Notes under the pieces: model-generated
Told to the model about the DNA's origin: nothing
What the model saw: only the letters and a program-made list of their open reading frames with translations
Database searches by the model: none
Shown: positions 51,110 to 60,415 of the stretch, one piece after another
Numbering within the stretch: the first letter of the stretch is position 1
Layout: the number at the start of each line of letters is the position of its first letter
Program-made: the position numbers and the translations under genes
Source of the DNA: XYD12-FULL-36-8 sp964391015
GTDB lineage: Bacteria; Bacteroidota; Ignavibacteria; Ignavibacteriales; Ignavibacteriaceae
Direction: 5' to 3'
DNA: 64,000 nt
Assembly: GCA_964391015.1 (NCBI GenBank)
Contig: CAYMKU010000004.1
Location: 1 to 64,000, forward strand

Positions 51110-52116
51110 AATTTGAATTTTATCTCTTTGTTCTGTATTGCTGACTTATACATTGAATCAATAATCTTCATTCTTGATAACGCTTCTTCTCCAGACGAAA
51201 AAACCGGATTTAATCCTCTAACACAACCAATAAAAGTTTTCAACTCATTTAGATAAGATTTTCTAAAAAGTGCTAAAGGGCTTTCAACCTGCGATGGAGT
51301 TAAATCCATGGCTTGATCATCCATTCTTTTATATACTTTGAAAGGATTCAGAGTTGCGTACCCCTTAGTGCCATAAACATTAACATAGAATTCATCCTTA
51401 TCAAGCACTAATGACCAGCTTGTTTCTAAAGAAACTACAGATGAATTATTAAACTTCATAAAACTAATGGAAGTATCTTCAACATTTTTTGTGTTGTGAT
51501 GAAAATTTTTAGTCGTAATAGATTGAACCGATGGATAATCAAGCAGCCAAAGTGCTAAATCAAGAAGAAGAATTCCCAAATCAATTATTACCCCACCGCC
51601 AGATTCGGTTTTAGTAGTAAACCACTTTTGCGTGCTGCTTTGTCTCCTAATCCAACCGCATTTCACATAAAACGGTTCCCCTATTTCCCCTGAGTTTAAT
51701 AAACTTCTCAAAAGCATCGCATCCGGTCTGAATCTAAGGTTCATCCCAACCATTAACTTTTTTTTATGACTTTTTGCTGCAGCGAAAATCAATTTAGCTT
51801 CATCGTAAGAACGAGCTAATGGTTTTTCTACCAATACATTTTTCTTCGCCTTTAGGCAATCTATTGCTATATCTTTGTGCGTGCTTGTTGGAGTTGCAAT
51901 AATCACTGCATCACAATCATCTTTTGCAAGAAGCTCCTTGTAATCAATGTACCTGGCTTTGATGTTGAACTTATCTGCAATGGTATTTAATCTGTTTTTA
52001 TTTATCTCAGCAACACTGGTAATAGTTGCATTACTAATTTTAACCAAATTGGGGAGATGAATTAATTGCGCCACACCTCCAAGCCCGATTACAGCAATTT
52101 TGGTTTGATCCGTCAA
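51106..52116 (-). CDS. Gfo/Idh/MocA-family oxidoreductase
   Basis: A 336-residue NAD(P)-dependent oxidoreductase. IAVIGLGGVAQLIHLPNLVK is the Rossmann start and NVLVEKPLARSYDEAKLIF carries the EKP motif; GGGVIIDLGILLLDLALWLL is typical of the C-terminal domain. It differs clearly from the relative at 21542. It overlaps dxs upstream by four bases and phoB downstream by four, an unusual placement between isoprenoid synthesis and a two-component system. The substrate is unknown, probably a sugar or cyclitol. Confidence 0.85.
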   Translation of the reverse strand: MTDQTKIAVIGLGGVAQLIHLPNLVKISNATITSVAEINKNRLNTIADKFNIKARYIDYKELLAKDDCDAVIIATPTSTHKDIAIDCLKAKKNVLVEKPLARSYDEAKLIFAAAKSHKKKLMVGMNLRFRPDAMLLRSLLNSGEIGEPFYVKCGWIRRQSSTQKWFTTKTESGGGVIIDLGILLLDLALWLLDYPSVQSITTKNFHHNTKNVEDTSISFMKFNNSSVVSLETSWSLVLDKDEFYVNVYGTKGYATLNPFKVYKRMDDQAMDLTPSQVESPLALFRKSYLNELKTFIGCVRGLNPVFSSGEEALSRMKIIDSMYKSAIQNKEIKFKL

Positions 52117-54032
52117 ACAACAACCTCTTTAGAATAATTTTCAGCTTGGCAAAACAATTTGACTTTCTCTGCAATTGATTTTGGATCAATGCCTAATAGT
52201 TTATGAAGCTCTTCTTGCGTTCCATGATCAACGAAATGGTCCGGCAATCCAATTCTGAAAATGTCATTTTTATAATTTTTATCTGAAAAATATTCAGCAA
52301 CTGCACTGCCAAAACCACCGGCAAGGGAGTTTTCCTCTATTGTTACAACTTTTTTAAATCTCTGAGCAATTTCATCCAATAGTTGAGTATCAAGCGGTTT
52401 CGCAAATCGCATGTTTATAACTTCACAGCTAATGGAATTTTCTGAAAGAAGTTTGCTTGCCTTTACTGCATACTCTACCATTGAGCCCAAAGCTAATAGT
52501 GCAACATCGCTTCCATCTTTCAATTTTTCACTCTTTCCAACTTCGATCAAGTCGAAACCATCTTTTAACTGCACCCCAAGTGCTGAACCCCGCGGATATC
52601 TTAATGCAATCGGTCCCTTTTTATACATGATTGCCGTGTAAAGCATATCTCTCAGTTCAGATTCATCTTTCGGCGCCATAATCACCATACCAGGAATAAA
52701 TCTAAGGTAAGAAATATCAAATGAGCCATGATGTGTCGGACCGTCTGATCCAACTAGTCCAGCTCTATCAAGTACAAATACTACATGAAGTTTCTGCAAA
52801 CTAACATCATGAATTACCTGGTCAATGGCTCTTTGCAGGAATGATGAATAAATTGCAACTACAGGTATCACGTTTTGAGTTGCTAACCCAGCTGCAAAAG
52901 TCACAGCATGTTCTTCAGCTATTCCAACGTCAAAATAATTTGATGGAAACTGCTTTTGAACAATATCCAATCCAGTTCCATCAGGCATAGCCCCAGTAAT
53001 TCCCACAACCGAGGGATTATCTTTTATTATCTGAGCTAAGGCGTTTCCAAAAATAGTTGTGTAAGATGGCACCGCACCTGCTTTTTTATGAGCTTTACCT
53101 GTTAATTTGTCGAATGGAGTCGAGGCATGCAATCTTTGAGTATGTTCTTCGGCGGGTTTATAACCTCTTCCCTTCTCAGTTATTGCATGAACTAGAATTG
53201 GACCTTTAAACTGTTTAACCTGCTCAAATATTTTAATTAGCTGATGAAGGTTATGTCCATTTACGGGACCAAAATATCTAAACCCTAATGCTTCAAATAA
53301 CATTCCTGGAGTAATCACTGCTTTTATACCGCTCTCTAGACGAACTGCAATCCTTCTCAGCCGATCTCCAAAGTGGTCAAGCTTACCAGTTAAATCCCAA
53401 ATTTGCCCTTTAAATTTGTTATAATCCGGATGAGCAATCATTTCAGTAAAATAATTTGAAATCTGCCAAACATTCGGAGCAATGGACATATTATTGTCAT
53501 TCAGAACAACTATAAAATCTGATTTTATGACTCCAGAATTGTTCATTGCCTCATATGCCATACCGCCAGTCATTGCACCATCCCCAATTATAGCAACGAC
53601 TTTCTTTCTTTCCTTGCGAATATCTCTCGCTACAGCCATGCCCAATGCTGAAGAAATTGAAGTTGAAGCGTGTCCGGCACCAAAGGCATCATATTCGCTT
53701 TCATTTCTTTTCAAGAATCCGCTGATACCATTCAATTGTCGAATAGTTTTCAGCGCATTTTTCCTGCCTGTCAATATTTTGTGGGGATAAGCTTGATGCC
53801 CAGTATCCCAAACAATAAGGTCATTTGGAGTATCAAACACTTTATGCAAAGCAACTGTAAGTTCAACAGCACCTAAGCCTCCGCCAAAATGCCCTCCTAC
53901 TTCTGAGATTGTATCTATTAAATATTCTCTAATATCTGAACAAAGTATTTTAAGTTGAGTTAAATCTAATTGTTTTAAATCGGAAGGATAATTTACTTTT
54001 GACAGAATTTGATATTTACTTTCATCGATCAT
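52113..54032 (-). CDS. dxs: 1-deoxy-D-xylulose-5-phosphate synthase
   Basis: The thiamine-diphosphate enzyme that condenses pyruvate with glyceraldehyde 3-phosphate, the first committed step of the MEP isoprenoid pathway. At 639 residues it has the normal length. The start region has GGHFGGGLGAVELTVALH, and the ThDP fold motif is GDGAMTGGMAYEAMNNSG followed by NDNNMSIAPNVWQISNYF. The pyrimidine domain shows DVGIAEEHAVTFAAGLA, and DRAGLVGSDGPTHHGSFDIS is diagnostic. It starts two bases after xseB, as in many genomes where xseB-ispA-dxs are linked. Confidence 0.97.
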   Translation of the reverse strand: MIDESKYQILSKVNYPSDLKQLDLTQLKILCSDIREYLIDTISEVGGHFGGGLGAVELTVALHKVFDTPNDLIVWDTGHQAYPHKILTGRKNALKTIRQLNGISGFLKRNESEYDAFGAGHASTSISSALGMAVARDIRKERKKVVAIIGDGAMTGGMAYEAMNNSGVIKSDFIVVLNDNNMSIAPNVWQISNYFTEMIAHPDYNKFKGQIWDLTGKLDHFGDRLRRIAVRLESGIKAVITPGMLFEALGFRYFGPVNGHNLHQLIKIFEQVKQFKGPILVHAITEKGRGYKPAEEHTQRLHASTPFDKLTGKAHKKAGAVPSYTTIFGNALAQIIKDNPSVVGITGAMPDGTGLDIVQKQFPSNYFDVGIAEEHAVTFAAGLATQNVIPVVAIYSSFLQRAIDQVIHDVSLQKLHVVFVLDRAGLVGSDGPTHHGSFDISYLRFIPGMVIMAPKDESELRDMLYTAIMYKKGPIALRYPRGSALGVQLKDGFDLIEVGKSEKLKDGSDVALLALGSMVEYAVKASKLLSENSISCEVINMRFAKPLDTQLLDEIAQRFKKVVTIEENSLAGGFGSAVAEYFSDKNYKNDIFRIGLPDHFVDHGTQEELHKLLGIDPKSIAEKVKLFCQAENYSKEVVV

Positions 54033-54034
54033 TT

Positions 54035-54289
54035 TTAATCATCTCCATTGCTTTTCCGCTTTGACGTTCCCTTTATATCCGGGTTTATTGCATCAATCTT
54101 TTTTTTCAATTCGGTGATCTTTAATTCCGCGTTCTTTAATGACAACAAACAATCTTTAGATAATTCAATTCCCTCTTCAAAAAGCTTGATTGCGTCTTCA
54201 AGCTGCGTGTCTTCAGCTTCCAACAAATTGGAAATTTCTTCCAATCTGATTATTTTTTTTTCAAACGTGGATGAGTCTTTCTTTTTCAT
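54035..54289 (-). CDS. xseB: Exodeoxyribonuclease VII small subunit
   Basis: An 84-residue helical protein that forms the small subunits of the exonuclease VII complex with XseA. FEKKIIRLEEISNLLEAEDT and LEDAIKLFEEGIELSKDCL are the conserved coiled-coil segments. It lies 40 bases after xseA and two before dxs. The charged tail (GTSKRKSNGDD) is variable in the family. Confidence 0.93.
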   Translation of the reverse strand: MKKKDSSTFEKKIIRLEEISNLLEAEDTQLEDAIKLFEEGIELSKDCLLSLKNAELKITELKKKIDAINPDIKGTSKRKSNGDD

Positions 54290-54329
54290 TTTAGATAAAT
54301 ATAAATATTATTTAATAAAGCAGATTATT

Positions 54330-55526
54330 TCACTTTTTCAAAACTTCTAATTCACCATCATAAAATTTTAACGATGCCGGTTTTTTATCATTAAAGTTTA
54401 TTGATCTTTTTACAAAATTAGAATCCTGATGAACAAGTACATACCCCTTCTTTAAAGTTTTCTCAATGCCATGCGATTCAACAATTTTGGAATTAAGCTT
54501 AATCAGATTTTTATAGTGCTCAAACTTTTTTTCTATTCCATTTAGAATTTTGACTACCAAATTATCGGATAATTGAGATTTATTTCTTACAAGGTCAATT
54601 GGGTATCGAAAGCCATAGCTGTCTAAAATTTGGTTAACCATCCTCCTATTTTCAACACAAAGTGCTTCAAGTTTTTGCGATGAATTATATGAAAATTCAT
54701 TAATAAAGACAAAAAAATCATCTTTATCGGGTGTAGCAATTTCCATCGCTACAGAAGGAGTAGGAGCGCGCAAGTCCGCAACAAAATCAGCAATTGTGAA
54801 ATCAACTTCATGTCCAATACCTGTTATTATCGGAATCTTGGAAGCAAAAATTTCTCTTGCAACAATTTCTTCATTAAAAGTCCAGAGATCCTCGATACTT
54901 CCCCCACCTCGTGCAACGATTATTAGATCAACATCATTTTGTTTGTTTAGAAGCTTTAAACTTTCTACTATACTCTCTGCTGCTCCGCTTCCTTGAACTC
55001 TTGTTGGAGCAATAATTAACTCTACCAAGGGAAATCTTCTTTCGGCAACACTAATCATATCTTGAAATGCTGCTCCATCTTTAGCAGTCACAATTCCTAT
55101 CTTCTTGGGGAAAGCAGGAATTTCTTTTTTATGTTCATCGTTGAACAATCCCTCATCAGCAAGTTTACGTTTAAGCATTTCAAAAGCAGCTTGGAGTTCT
55201 CCCACACCAGCAGGTTTCATCGATTGAACATCTACTTGATAGCTTCCTCGCGGCGGGTAAACAGTAATTCTTCCTCGTACAATTATCTTCATTCCATCCT
55301 GCGGTGTAAAAAAAACATAATTGTTCAAGCCCTTCCACATAGTGCAAGAAATTACCGCATTTGTATCCTTTAAATTGAAATACCAATGCCCTGAAACATG
55401 TGCTTTGAAATTCGAGATTTCACCAATAACAGAAACTTCAGAAAAATTTTCTTCAAGAGTTAGCTTGATTTGTTTTGTTAATTCCGAAACAGTAAGAGCT
55501 TCAATATTTGAAAAAAGATTTTGCAT
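54330..55526 (-). CDS. xseA: Exodeoxyribonuclease VII large subunit
   Basis: The catalytic subunit that degrades single-stranded DNA to short oligonucleotides. The 398 residues match the shorter form (E. coli has ~456). The N-terminal OB-fold is LTVSELTKQIKLTLEENF to YPPRGSYQVDVQSMKPAGVG. The catalytic core shows KKIGIVTAKDGAAFQDMISV, LIIVARGGGSIEDLWTFNEE and ITGIGHEVDFTIADFVADLR. The ATG directly abuts the stop of the upstream methyltransferase gene (TAAATG). Confidence 0.96.
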   Translation of the reverse strand: MQNLFSNIEALTVSELTKQIKLTLEENFSEVSVIGEISNFKAHVSGHWYFNLKDTNAVISCTMWKGLNNYVFFTPQDGMKIIVRGRITVYPPRGSYQVDVQSMKPAGVGELQAAFEMLKRKLADEGLFNDEHKKEIPAFPKKIGIVTAKDGAAFQDMISVAERRFPLVELIIAPTRVQGSGAAESIVESLKLLNKQNDVDLIIVARGGGSIEDLWTFNEEIVAREIFASKIPIITGIGHEVDFTIADFVADLRAPTPSVAMEIATPDKDDFFVFINEFSYNSSQKLEALCVENRRMVNQILDSYGFRYPIDLVRNKSQLSDNLVVKILNGIEKKFEHYKNLIKLNSKIVESHGIEKTLKKGYVLVHQDSNFVKRSINFNDKKPASLKFYDGELEVLKK

Positions 55527-56402
55527 TTATTTTGTTGATTTTTCTTTCCTGAAAATCAAACAATATTGATGATGACGATTTGCAACCCAAGCATTGTTCA
55601 CACCAAGTGCAACTAAAGGTTTATCATCTTGAAGCCAAATCTTCTCGTCCTTCAGTGTCCACGATTTATCACCTCTATTGGTTAATGAAACAGCAGTATC
55701 AAAAGCAAGTGGGTAAAGCTTCCCACCAAAGTAAACATTGTTTGTAATTATTGTAAGATAACCATTTGGTTTAATAAGATCGAAAACATTATCAAAAATT
55801 TCTGCCTGCCTTTTAATAAAAGACTGATAGTCTCGTATATTTCCAAGATCATCGTCATCTTCTGAGTATTTTGTGGAAAGCCCTTTTTGCAAACGAACTT
55901 TCTGTCTCAATGAATTTCTTTCTAATTGATTCCAATATGGTGGTGAAGTGATAGCATAATCAAATAAAAAGTTTTTGTTAAAAGTTGAATTTACAAGTTC
56001 GGATAAAATTTCTGATGAACCGTGAACTAGGATTAGTCTTGAAGTAAAATTACCTTTTCTTACCCTTCTCCGAGACGATTCATAGTAAACTTTGGATAGT
56101 TCAACACCCAAGGCATTTCTATTTAACTTACCAGCGGCAAGCAGGGTACTTCCTGTACCCATGAATGGATCAAGTATCCACTCTCCTTTCTTTGTAAAAA
56201 AAGAAATGAATTCTTCAATTAACGACTCCGGGAATTTTGCTGGATGTAAAAGTTCATCTTCTTTTCTTCTTGGCGGACGGTGCACAAACCATGACTTCGA
56301 AAACTTTATCCATTCTTTTCCTGTAAGATCATTCAGTTTATTCTTAGCGTTATATCTTCCGCGGTTGCCAAAATCTATATAAGTATTCTTTTTTGCTGGC
56401 AT
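55527..56402 (-). CDS. Solitary site-specific DNA methyltransferase (probably N4-cytosine or N6-adenine)
   Basis: A 291-residue AdoMet-dependent amino-methyltransferase. The AdoMet loop is WILDPFMGTGSTLLAAGKLN (residues ~75-95), preceded by HPAKFPESLIEEFISFF. The catalytic motif IV is DYAITSPPYWNQ (SPPYW, residues ~150). SPPY/W is most common in N4-cytosine enzymes but also occurs in some N6-adenine ones. No restriction enzyme gene is near, so it is an orphan or housekeeping methylase. It sits directly before xseA with zero spacing and 42 bases after the TonB receptor gene. The recognition site is unknown. Confidence 0.85.
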   Translation of the reverse strand: MPAKKNTYIDFGNRGRYNAKNKLNDLTGKEWIKFSKSWFVHRPPRRKEDELLHPAKFPESLIEEFISFFTKKGEWILDPFMGTGSTLLAAGKLNRNALGVELSKVYYESSRRRVRKGNFTSRLILVHGSSEILSELVNSTFNKNFLFDYAITSPPYWNQLERNSLRQKVRLQKGLSTKYSEDDDDLGNIRDYQSFIKRQAEIFDNVFDLIKPNGYLTIITNNVYFGGKLYPLAFDTAVSLTNRGDKSWTLKDEKIWLQDDKPLVALGVNNAWVANRHHQYCLIFRKEKSTK

Positions 56403-56444
56403 TCTAATTGGGAAATAATTTGATAAAAACTAAAAATAAGCTAC

Positions 56445-58973
56445 TCAAAATTTAACACTAAAACCTAATGTGGGTATAATTGGAAACATGGTATTTGTTT
56501 CACGTCCTAAAGTCAAATCATTATTTACATAATAATCATATGCAATAACATTCGAGTGATTATAAGCGTTGATAACATCGAGATAAAAAGTCCAATTCAA
56601 ATTCCAAAAATCTGCTAAAGCAGTTAAACGCAAATCCAACCTATGATAAGCTGGTTTTCGAGCATTCAACTTATTGTCTCCGAAATCGATATCATATATT
56701 ACTTCCTGCTCATTGGGATTTCCTAAATTTTTTCTTGTGGCAATAACAGGAGTTTCAGGCTTACCATCTAAATCATTATCGGCAAGAATAATTCTTGGCT
56801 TTATTCCTTGCGGCTCAGAATAAGGAAATCCTGATCCGTATTGCCAACGAACTCCCAAATCAAGCCAACTATTTAGTTGATAATTTAATACCACATTCAC
56901 CGTATGTCGTTGATCAAACCGAAAAGGTAACTTTTCAAAATCTTCAAACCTATCAGCCCAAGCAAGAGAGTATGAAATCCAGCCGGATAATTTGTTATCA
57001 TTCATAATATTCTTCTTTGAGAGAAAGAATTCTAAACCGTATGATTCCCCATAAGAATCATTGATAGGTATTTGAGTCAATGAATCACCATTTATTATTA
57101 TGGGGCGAGTCCATCCACCCACAAATCTTGGATCTCTACCTGGAATTTTTTCTGTATAGTATCTTGTACCGTGTGCTTTCTTTTGCTTAATCAAATTATC
57201 AAAATTCTTGTAATAACCTTCTAATCTAAGACTCCATTCGTTGCTAAGCCATCTTTCCACACCTAAAACATAATGCAGTGCATTTTCAGCAGAAAGTTGT
57301 TTGGTGTAACGGTCAGCAAAATCAAATAACACTCCTTGGTCAACGATTTTTTCATACCCAGGTGATTGAAAATAAACTCCAAAAACTGCACGCAGTGTTG
57401 TAATCTCATCTAGTCCATACGATAAAGAAATTCTCGGAGCTAAATAAACTTTATCAAGAATATCATAATAATCTAAGCGCAGGCTTGGTTGAATGAATAA
57501 TTTTTCATTCAGTTTAAAATTGTTTTGTGCATAAATTCTATAACGATTATAATCCCGTGTGTTCTTCAAATCTTTAAAGACTGCTCTAAACTGCGGATTA
57601 GAGGCAAAGATAGCTTCAAGCTCTGGATCGATTTTGAATTTGAAGTTCACAATCGTTTGCATTATATCTGCACCTGCTCCAGCTTCAAAAACATGATCTC
57701 CCCACAAATAAGTTAACCGGTCATCAATTGAATATTTTTTAAACGAGAACGCTGCATCAAATTTAAAGTTTAGTAAGTATGGGGCTAAGGTATCCGGAAT
57801 AATATCTTTGAAATCTTCTCTGTTCAGCGAAGGATCCAACACTTGAGAATCAAAATTCGTAGCGCCACTGTTTTTGTACCAAGAGACTACAAACTTATTA
57901 AGTAAATTTTTGTTGGGAGCATAATGCCAAGATAAACCAAGCACGTCATTCTTTGTTACATTTAATACATCTATACTGTCTGGAGTTTTCCTGTTCTTTG
58001 CACTTAAAACATCCACTCCATCACGAGAATAAATTCCATTAATTAAAAACTTATGCCCGGCATAAGGACCTATTACAATTTTGGTTTGAAAGTCATAAAA
58101 GTTAGGAAATGTAACATTCTCATCAACAAGTCCAGCATTTTTAACAAAAGGTTCAATTATTAAATCATAGTATGTCCGTCTTGAATTAAACAACCAGCTA
58201 CCATTTAGGTTAAAAGGATTTTTTCCTTCTAAAACAAGATTAGCATCAATGATGGAAGCATTTACATTTCCAGAAAAGTATTTCTTAGAGTCACCTTCGC
58301 GATTAGTCACATCCAGAACTGCCGATAAACGATCCCCATATTTAGCCGGGAAGCCACCTGAAATTAAATTCACATCCGAAACTGCATCTGGATTGAACAT
58401 ACTGATTACACCATATAATCTGTATGGATTGAACACTTCAATATTATCCATAATTATTAAATTCTGATCTGGACCACTCCCTCTCACAATCAACTGAGAT
58501 GAAAAATCATTAGGCGATAAAACACCAGGCAATGATTGTAATGTTCTTAGTATATCTTCTCCTGCACCGGGAAGTATTTTGGCACTTCTAGGATTCAGAT
58601 CTAATAAGCTTGTTCGCGTATCACTTAATTGTTGCTGTTTTAATCCTGTTACCTGAACTTCACCGATTTCAATCATCTTTGAATTCATTTCAACATTTAA
58701 TTCAATAACCTTATTAGGAAGAATTTTTATATCAATAAATCGAGTTTCATAACCTACAATGCTGAATCGTAATTCATATTCACCAACAGAAATTGAATTG
58801 AGTGAATAATTACCATTATTATCAGTAGCTGTTCCAATATTTTCCCCAACAATTAAGATATTCACACCCAGAATTGGCGAAGAATTATTAGTAACTCTGC
58901 CTTTAACAGAACCGGTTTGTGCAAAAATTAAACTAGAAATAATGCAACTTAAAGCGAGAAATTTTTTCATCAA
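56445..58973 (-). CDS. TonB-dependent outer membrane receptor
   Basis: An 842-residue outer-membrane active transporter. Residues 1-19 are a signal peptide (ending LIFAQ). A carboxypeptidase-regulatory-like beta domain (residues ~22-105, GSVKGRVTNNSSPILGVNIL) precedes the plug (SLPGVLSPNDFSSQLIVRGS, LIIMDNIEVFNPYRLYG). The 22-strand barrel ends in FSVKF with a C-terminal Phe, as required for BAM insertion. The start of the mature protein resembles the SusC/CirA style, but no SusD partner is adjacent, so it is more likely a general metal-chelate or oligomer receptor. The substrate is unknown. Confidence 0.9.
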   Translation of the reverse strand: MMKKFLALSCIISSLIFAQTGSVKGRVTNNSSPILGVNILIVGENIGTATDNNGNYSLNSISVGEYELRFSIVGYETRFIDIKILPNKVIELNVEMNSKMIEIGEVQVTGLKQQQLSDTRTSLLDLNPRSAKILPGAGEDILRTLQSLPGVLSPNDFSSQLIVRGSGPDQNLIIMDNIEVFNPYRLYGVISMFNPDAVSDVNLISGGFPAKYGDRLSAVLDVTNREGDSKKYFSGNVNASIIDANLVLEGKNPFNLNGSWLFNSRRTYYDLIIEPFVKNAGLVDENVTFPNFYDFQTKIVIGPYAGHKFLINGIYSRDGVDVLSAKNRKTPDSIDVLNVTKNDVLGLSWHYAPNKNLLNKFVVSWYKNSGATNFDSQVLDPSLNREDFKDIIPDTLAPYLLNFKFDAAFSFKKYSIDDRLTYLWGDHVFEAGAGADIMQTIVNFKFKIDPELEAIFASNPQFRAVFKDLKNTRDYNRYRIYAQNNFKLNEKLFIQPSLRLDYYDILDKVYLAPRISLSYGLDEITTLRAVFGVYFQSPGYEKIVDQGVLFDFADRYTKQLSAENALHYVLGVERWLSNEWSLRLEGYYKNFDNLIKQKKAHGTRYYTEKIPGRDPRFVGGWTRPIIINGDSLTQIPINDSYGESYGLEFFLSKKNIMNDNKLSGWISYSLAWADRFEDFEKLPFRFDQRHTVNVVLNYQLNSWLDLGVRWQYGSGFPYSEPQGIKPRIILADNDLDGKPETPVIATRKNLGNPNEQEVIYDIDFGDNKLNARKPAYHRLDLRLTALADFWNLNWTFYLDVINAYNHSNVIAYDYYVNNDLTLGRETNTMFPIIPTLGFSVKF

Positions 58974-59239
58974 ATATTATTTTTTACTAAACTAAAAGTA
59001 GGATAATTTAGATAGAAAAAGCATTCTAAAATTTTTAGATAGGTATCTCAGATTGTAACTTTCTACTAAATACGATAAAAAGAATCAATTTGTATGATTA
59101 AAAATTAAGAAATTAATCTTACTATTAATATTTTTCTATGGAAATATTATGCTGATTAAATAACACTGTTCAATCGAATGGTGTATATTTATTAAGTTAA
59201 ATTCAAAAGTAATTTCATTCAGTTATAGAAGATTTAAAA

Positions 59240-60319
59240 TTGCCTTTTTACTCTCTTCGTTTGCAGTATCTCATTTGTTTTATCTTAGTAACCACTATAA
59301 CAGTAATCCCTCAAAAGAAAAATTATTTCTATACTAATAAAAATTATGGTAGTGAAGCACTGTTCAATCCAGCCAGTCTTCTATTAAATGGAGCGTTTGA
59401 TGTAACTCAGCTTCAATCAGTATCAAACAAAATTTACGACCCTAATTTTTCACGAAAAGCCAGAACAGTTTTTAAAAACCTTGGAAATCCTTTTGAGAGC
59501 ATACGCCAATACGGAGTTTCTAAGTTTATTCAAGGCGAATTCCTTCCTTTGAAGTGGGAAAAAGGAGATATGCAGTGGATACCAAATTACCAACAACACT
59601 TGATTGGCGGTGGAATGCTTTACACAGCCATGAAGGAATGGTATGTTGAAAACAACATTCCTGTCCCATGGTTATTTTCTTCAGTTACATTAATGACTCA
59701 ACATCTCTTAAACGAAATTTATGAGACTGGAGATTACGACGGATGGAGTGTTGATGAGATATCTGACATATACATCTTTGATATCGGAGGAATAATTCTT
59801 TTCAGCTTTGACTCGATAAATGAATTTTTTAGTGAAGAATTAAATCTATCTGACTGGTCACTTCAATCAACCATTACATTTCCACATGGAAGAGTGAACG
59901 CTGGTCAATACTTTTCGATAAAATGGAAATTTCCTTTTTCGGAGGATTACTCATTATTTTATCGCCTTGGTATGGGAGCATTATTTGGACTTTCAAAAAA
60001 AATGAATGTAGAAGATAATTTATCAGTTGGAATAGGTTTTAAAACAAAGCATTTAGTTGATGTCGGCAAAAATAGACAACGAACTATTGAAACTAGCTGG
60101 CACGCTGGAGCTTTTTATGACCGCAATAATTCCCTTCTCGCATCAATCGTTATGAGTGGAGTGAAAGAATACTTCTGTATGATTGATATTTATCCCGGTA
60201 TTATAAAGTTTGATAATTTCTCTCCTGGAATTTGGACTGTAATTGGCAGGGATGGAAATCTAATGCTTGGATTAACTACAACTTATGTTTTAAGCATTGG
60301 ATATGAGTTTGGGCTGTAA
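59240..60319 (+). CDS. Putative outer membrane protein of unknown function
   Basis: A 359-residue exported protein. The frame starts at a TTG at 59240 with a hydrophobic signal (LRLQYLICFILVTTITVIPQ). The middle has HLIGGGMLYTAMKEWYVENN and HLLNEIYETGDYDGWSVDEI, with His, Glu and Asp in amphipathic helices, followed by YIFDIGGIILFSF. The last ~150 residues alternate as in a beta-barrel (VNAGQYFSIKWKFPF to VLSIGYEFGL). I recognise no family. It is transcribed alone, divergent from the TonB receptor. Confidence 0.6.
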   Translation: MPFYSLRLQYLICFILVTTITVIPQKKNYFYTNKNYGSEALFNPASLLLNGAFDVTQLQSVSNKIYDPNFSRKARTVFKNLGNPFESIRQYGVSKFIQGEFLPLKWEKGDMQWIPNYQQHLIGGGMLYTAMKEWYVENNIPVPWLFSSVTLMTQHLLNEIYETGDYDGWSVDEISDIYIFDIGGIILFSFDSINEFFSEELNLSDWSLQSTITFPHGRVNAGQYFSIKWKFPFSEDYSLFYRLGMGALFGLSKKMNVEDNLSVGIGFKTKHLVDVGKNRQRTIETSWHAGAFYDRNNSLLASIVMSGVKEYFCMIDIYPGIIKFDNFSPGIWTVIGRDGNLMLGLTTTYVLSIGYEFGL

Positions 60320-60415
60320 TGTTTAAAATATCTCGATAAATTGAATTGTGCTTATGTAAGCAAAAGGAGCTCAACGAAGCTCTGATCGTCAAATATTTTA
60401 ACAAAAAAAATCAGC

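Noticed and set aside
60320..60415. Terminator between convergent genes at 60319 and 60416
   Set aside because: Short hairpins (TGCTTA-TG-TAAGCA, GAGCT/AGCTC) are present but too weak and lack an adjoining T-run.
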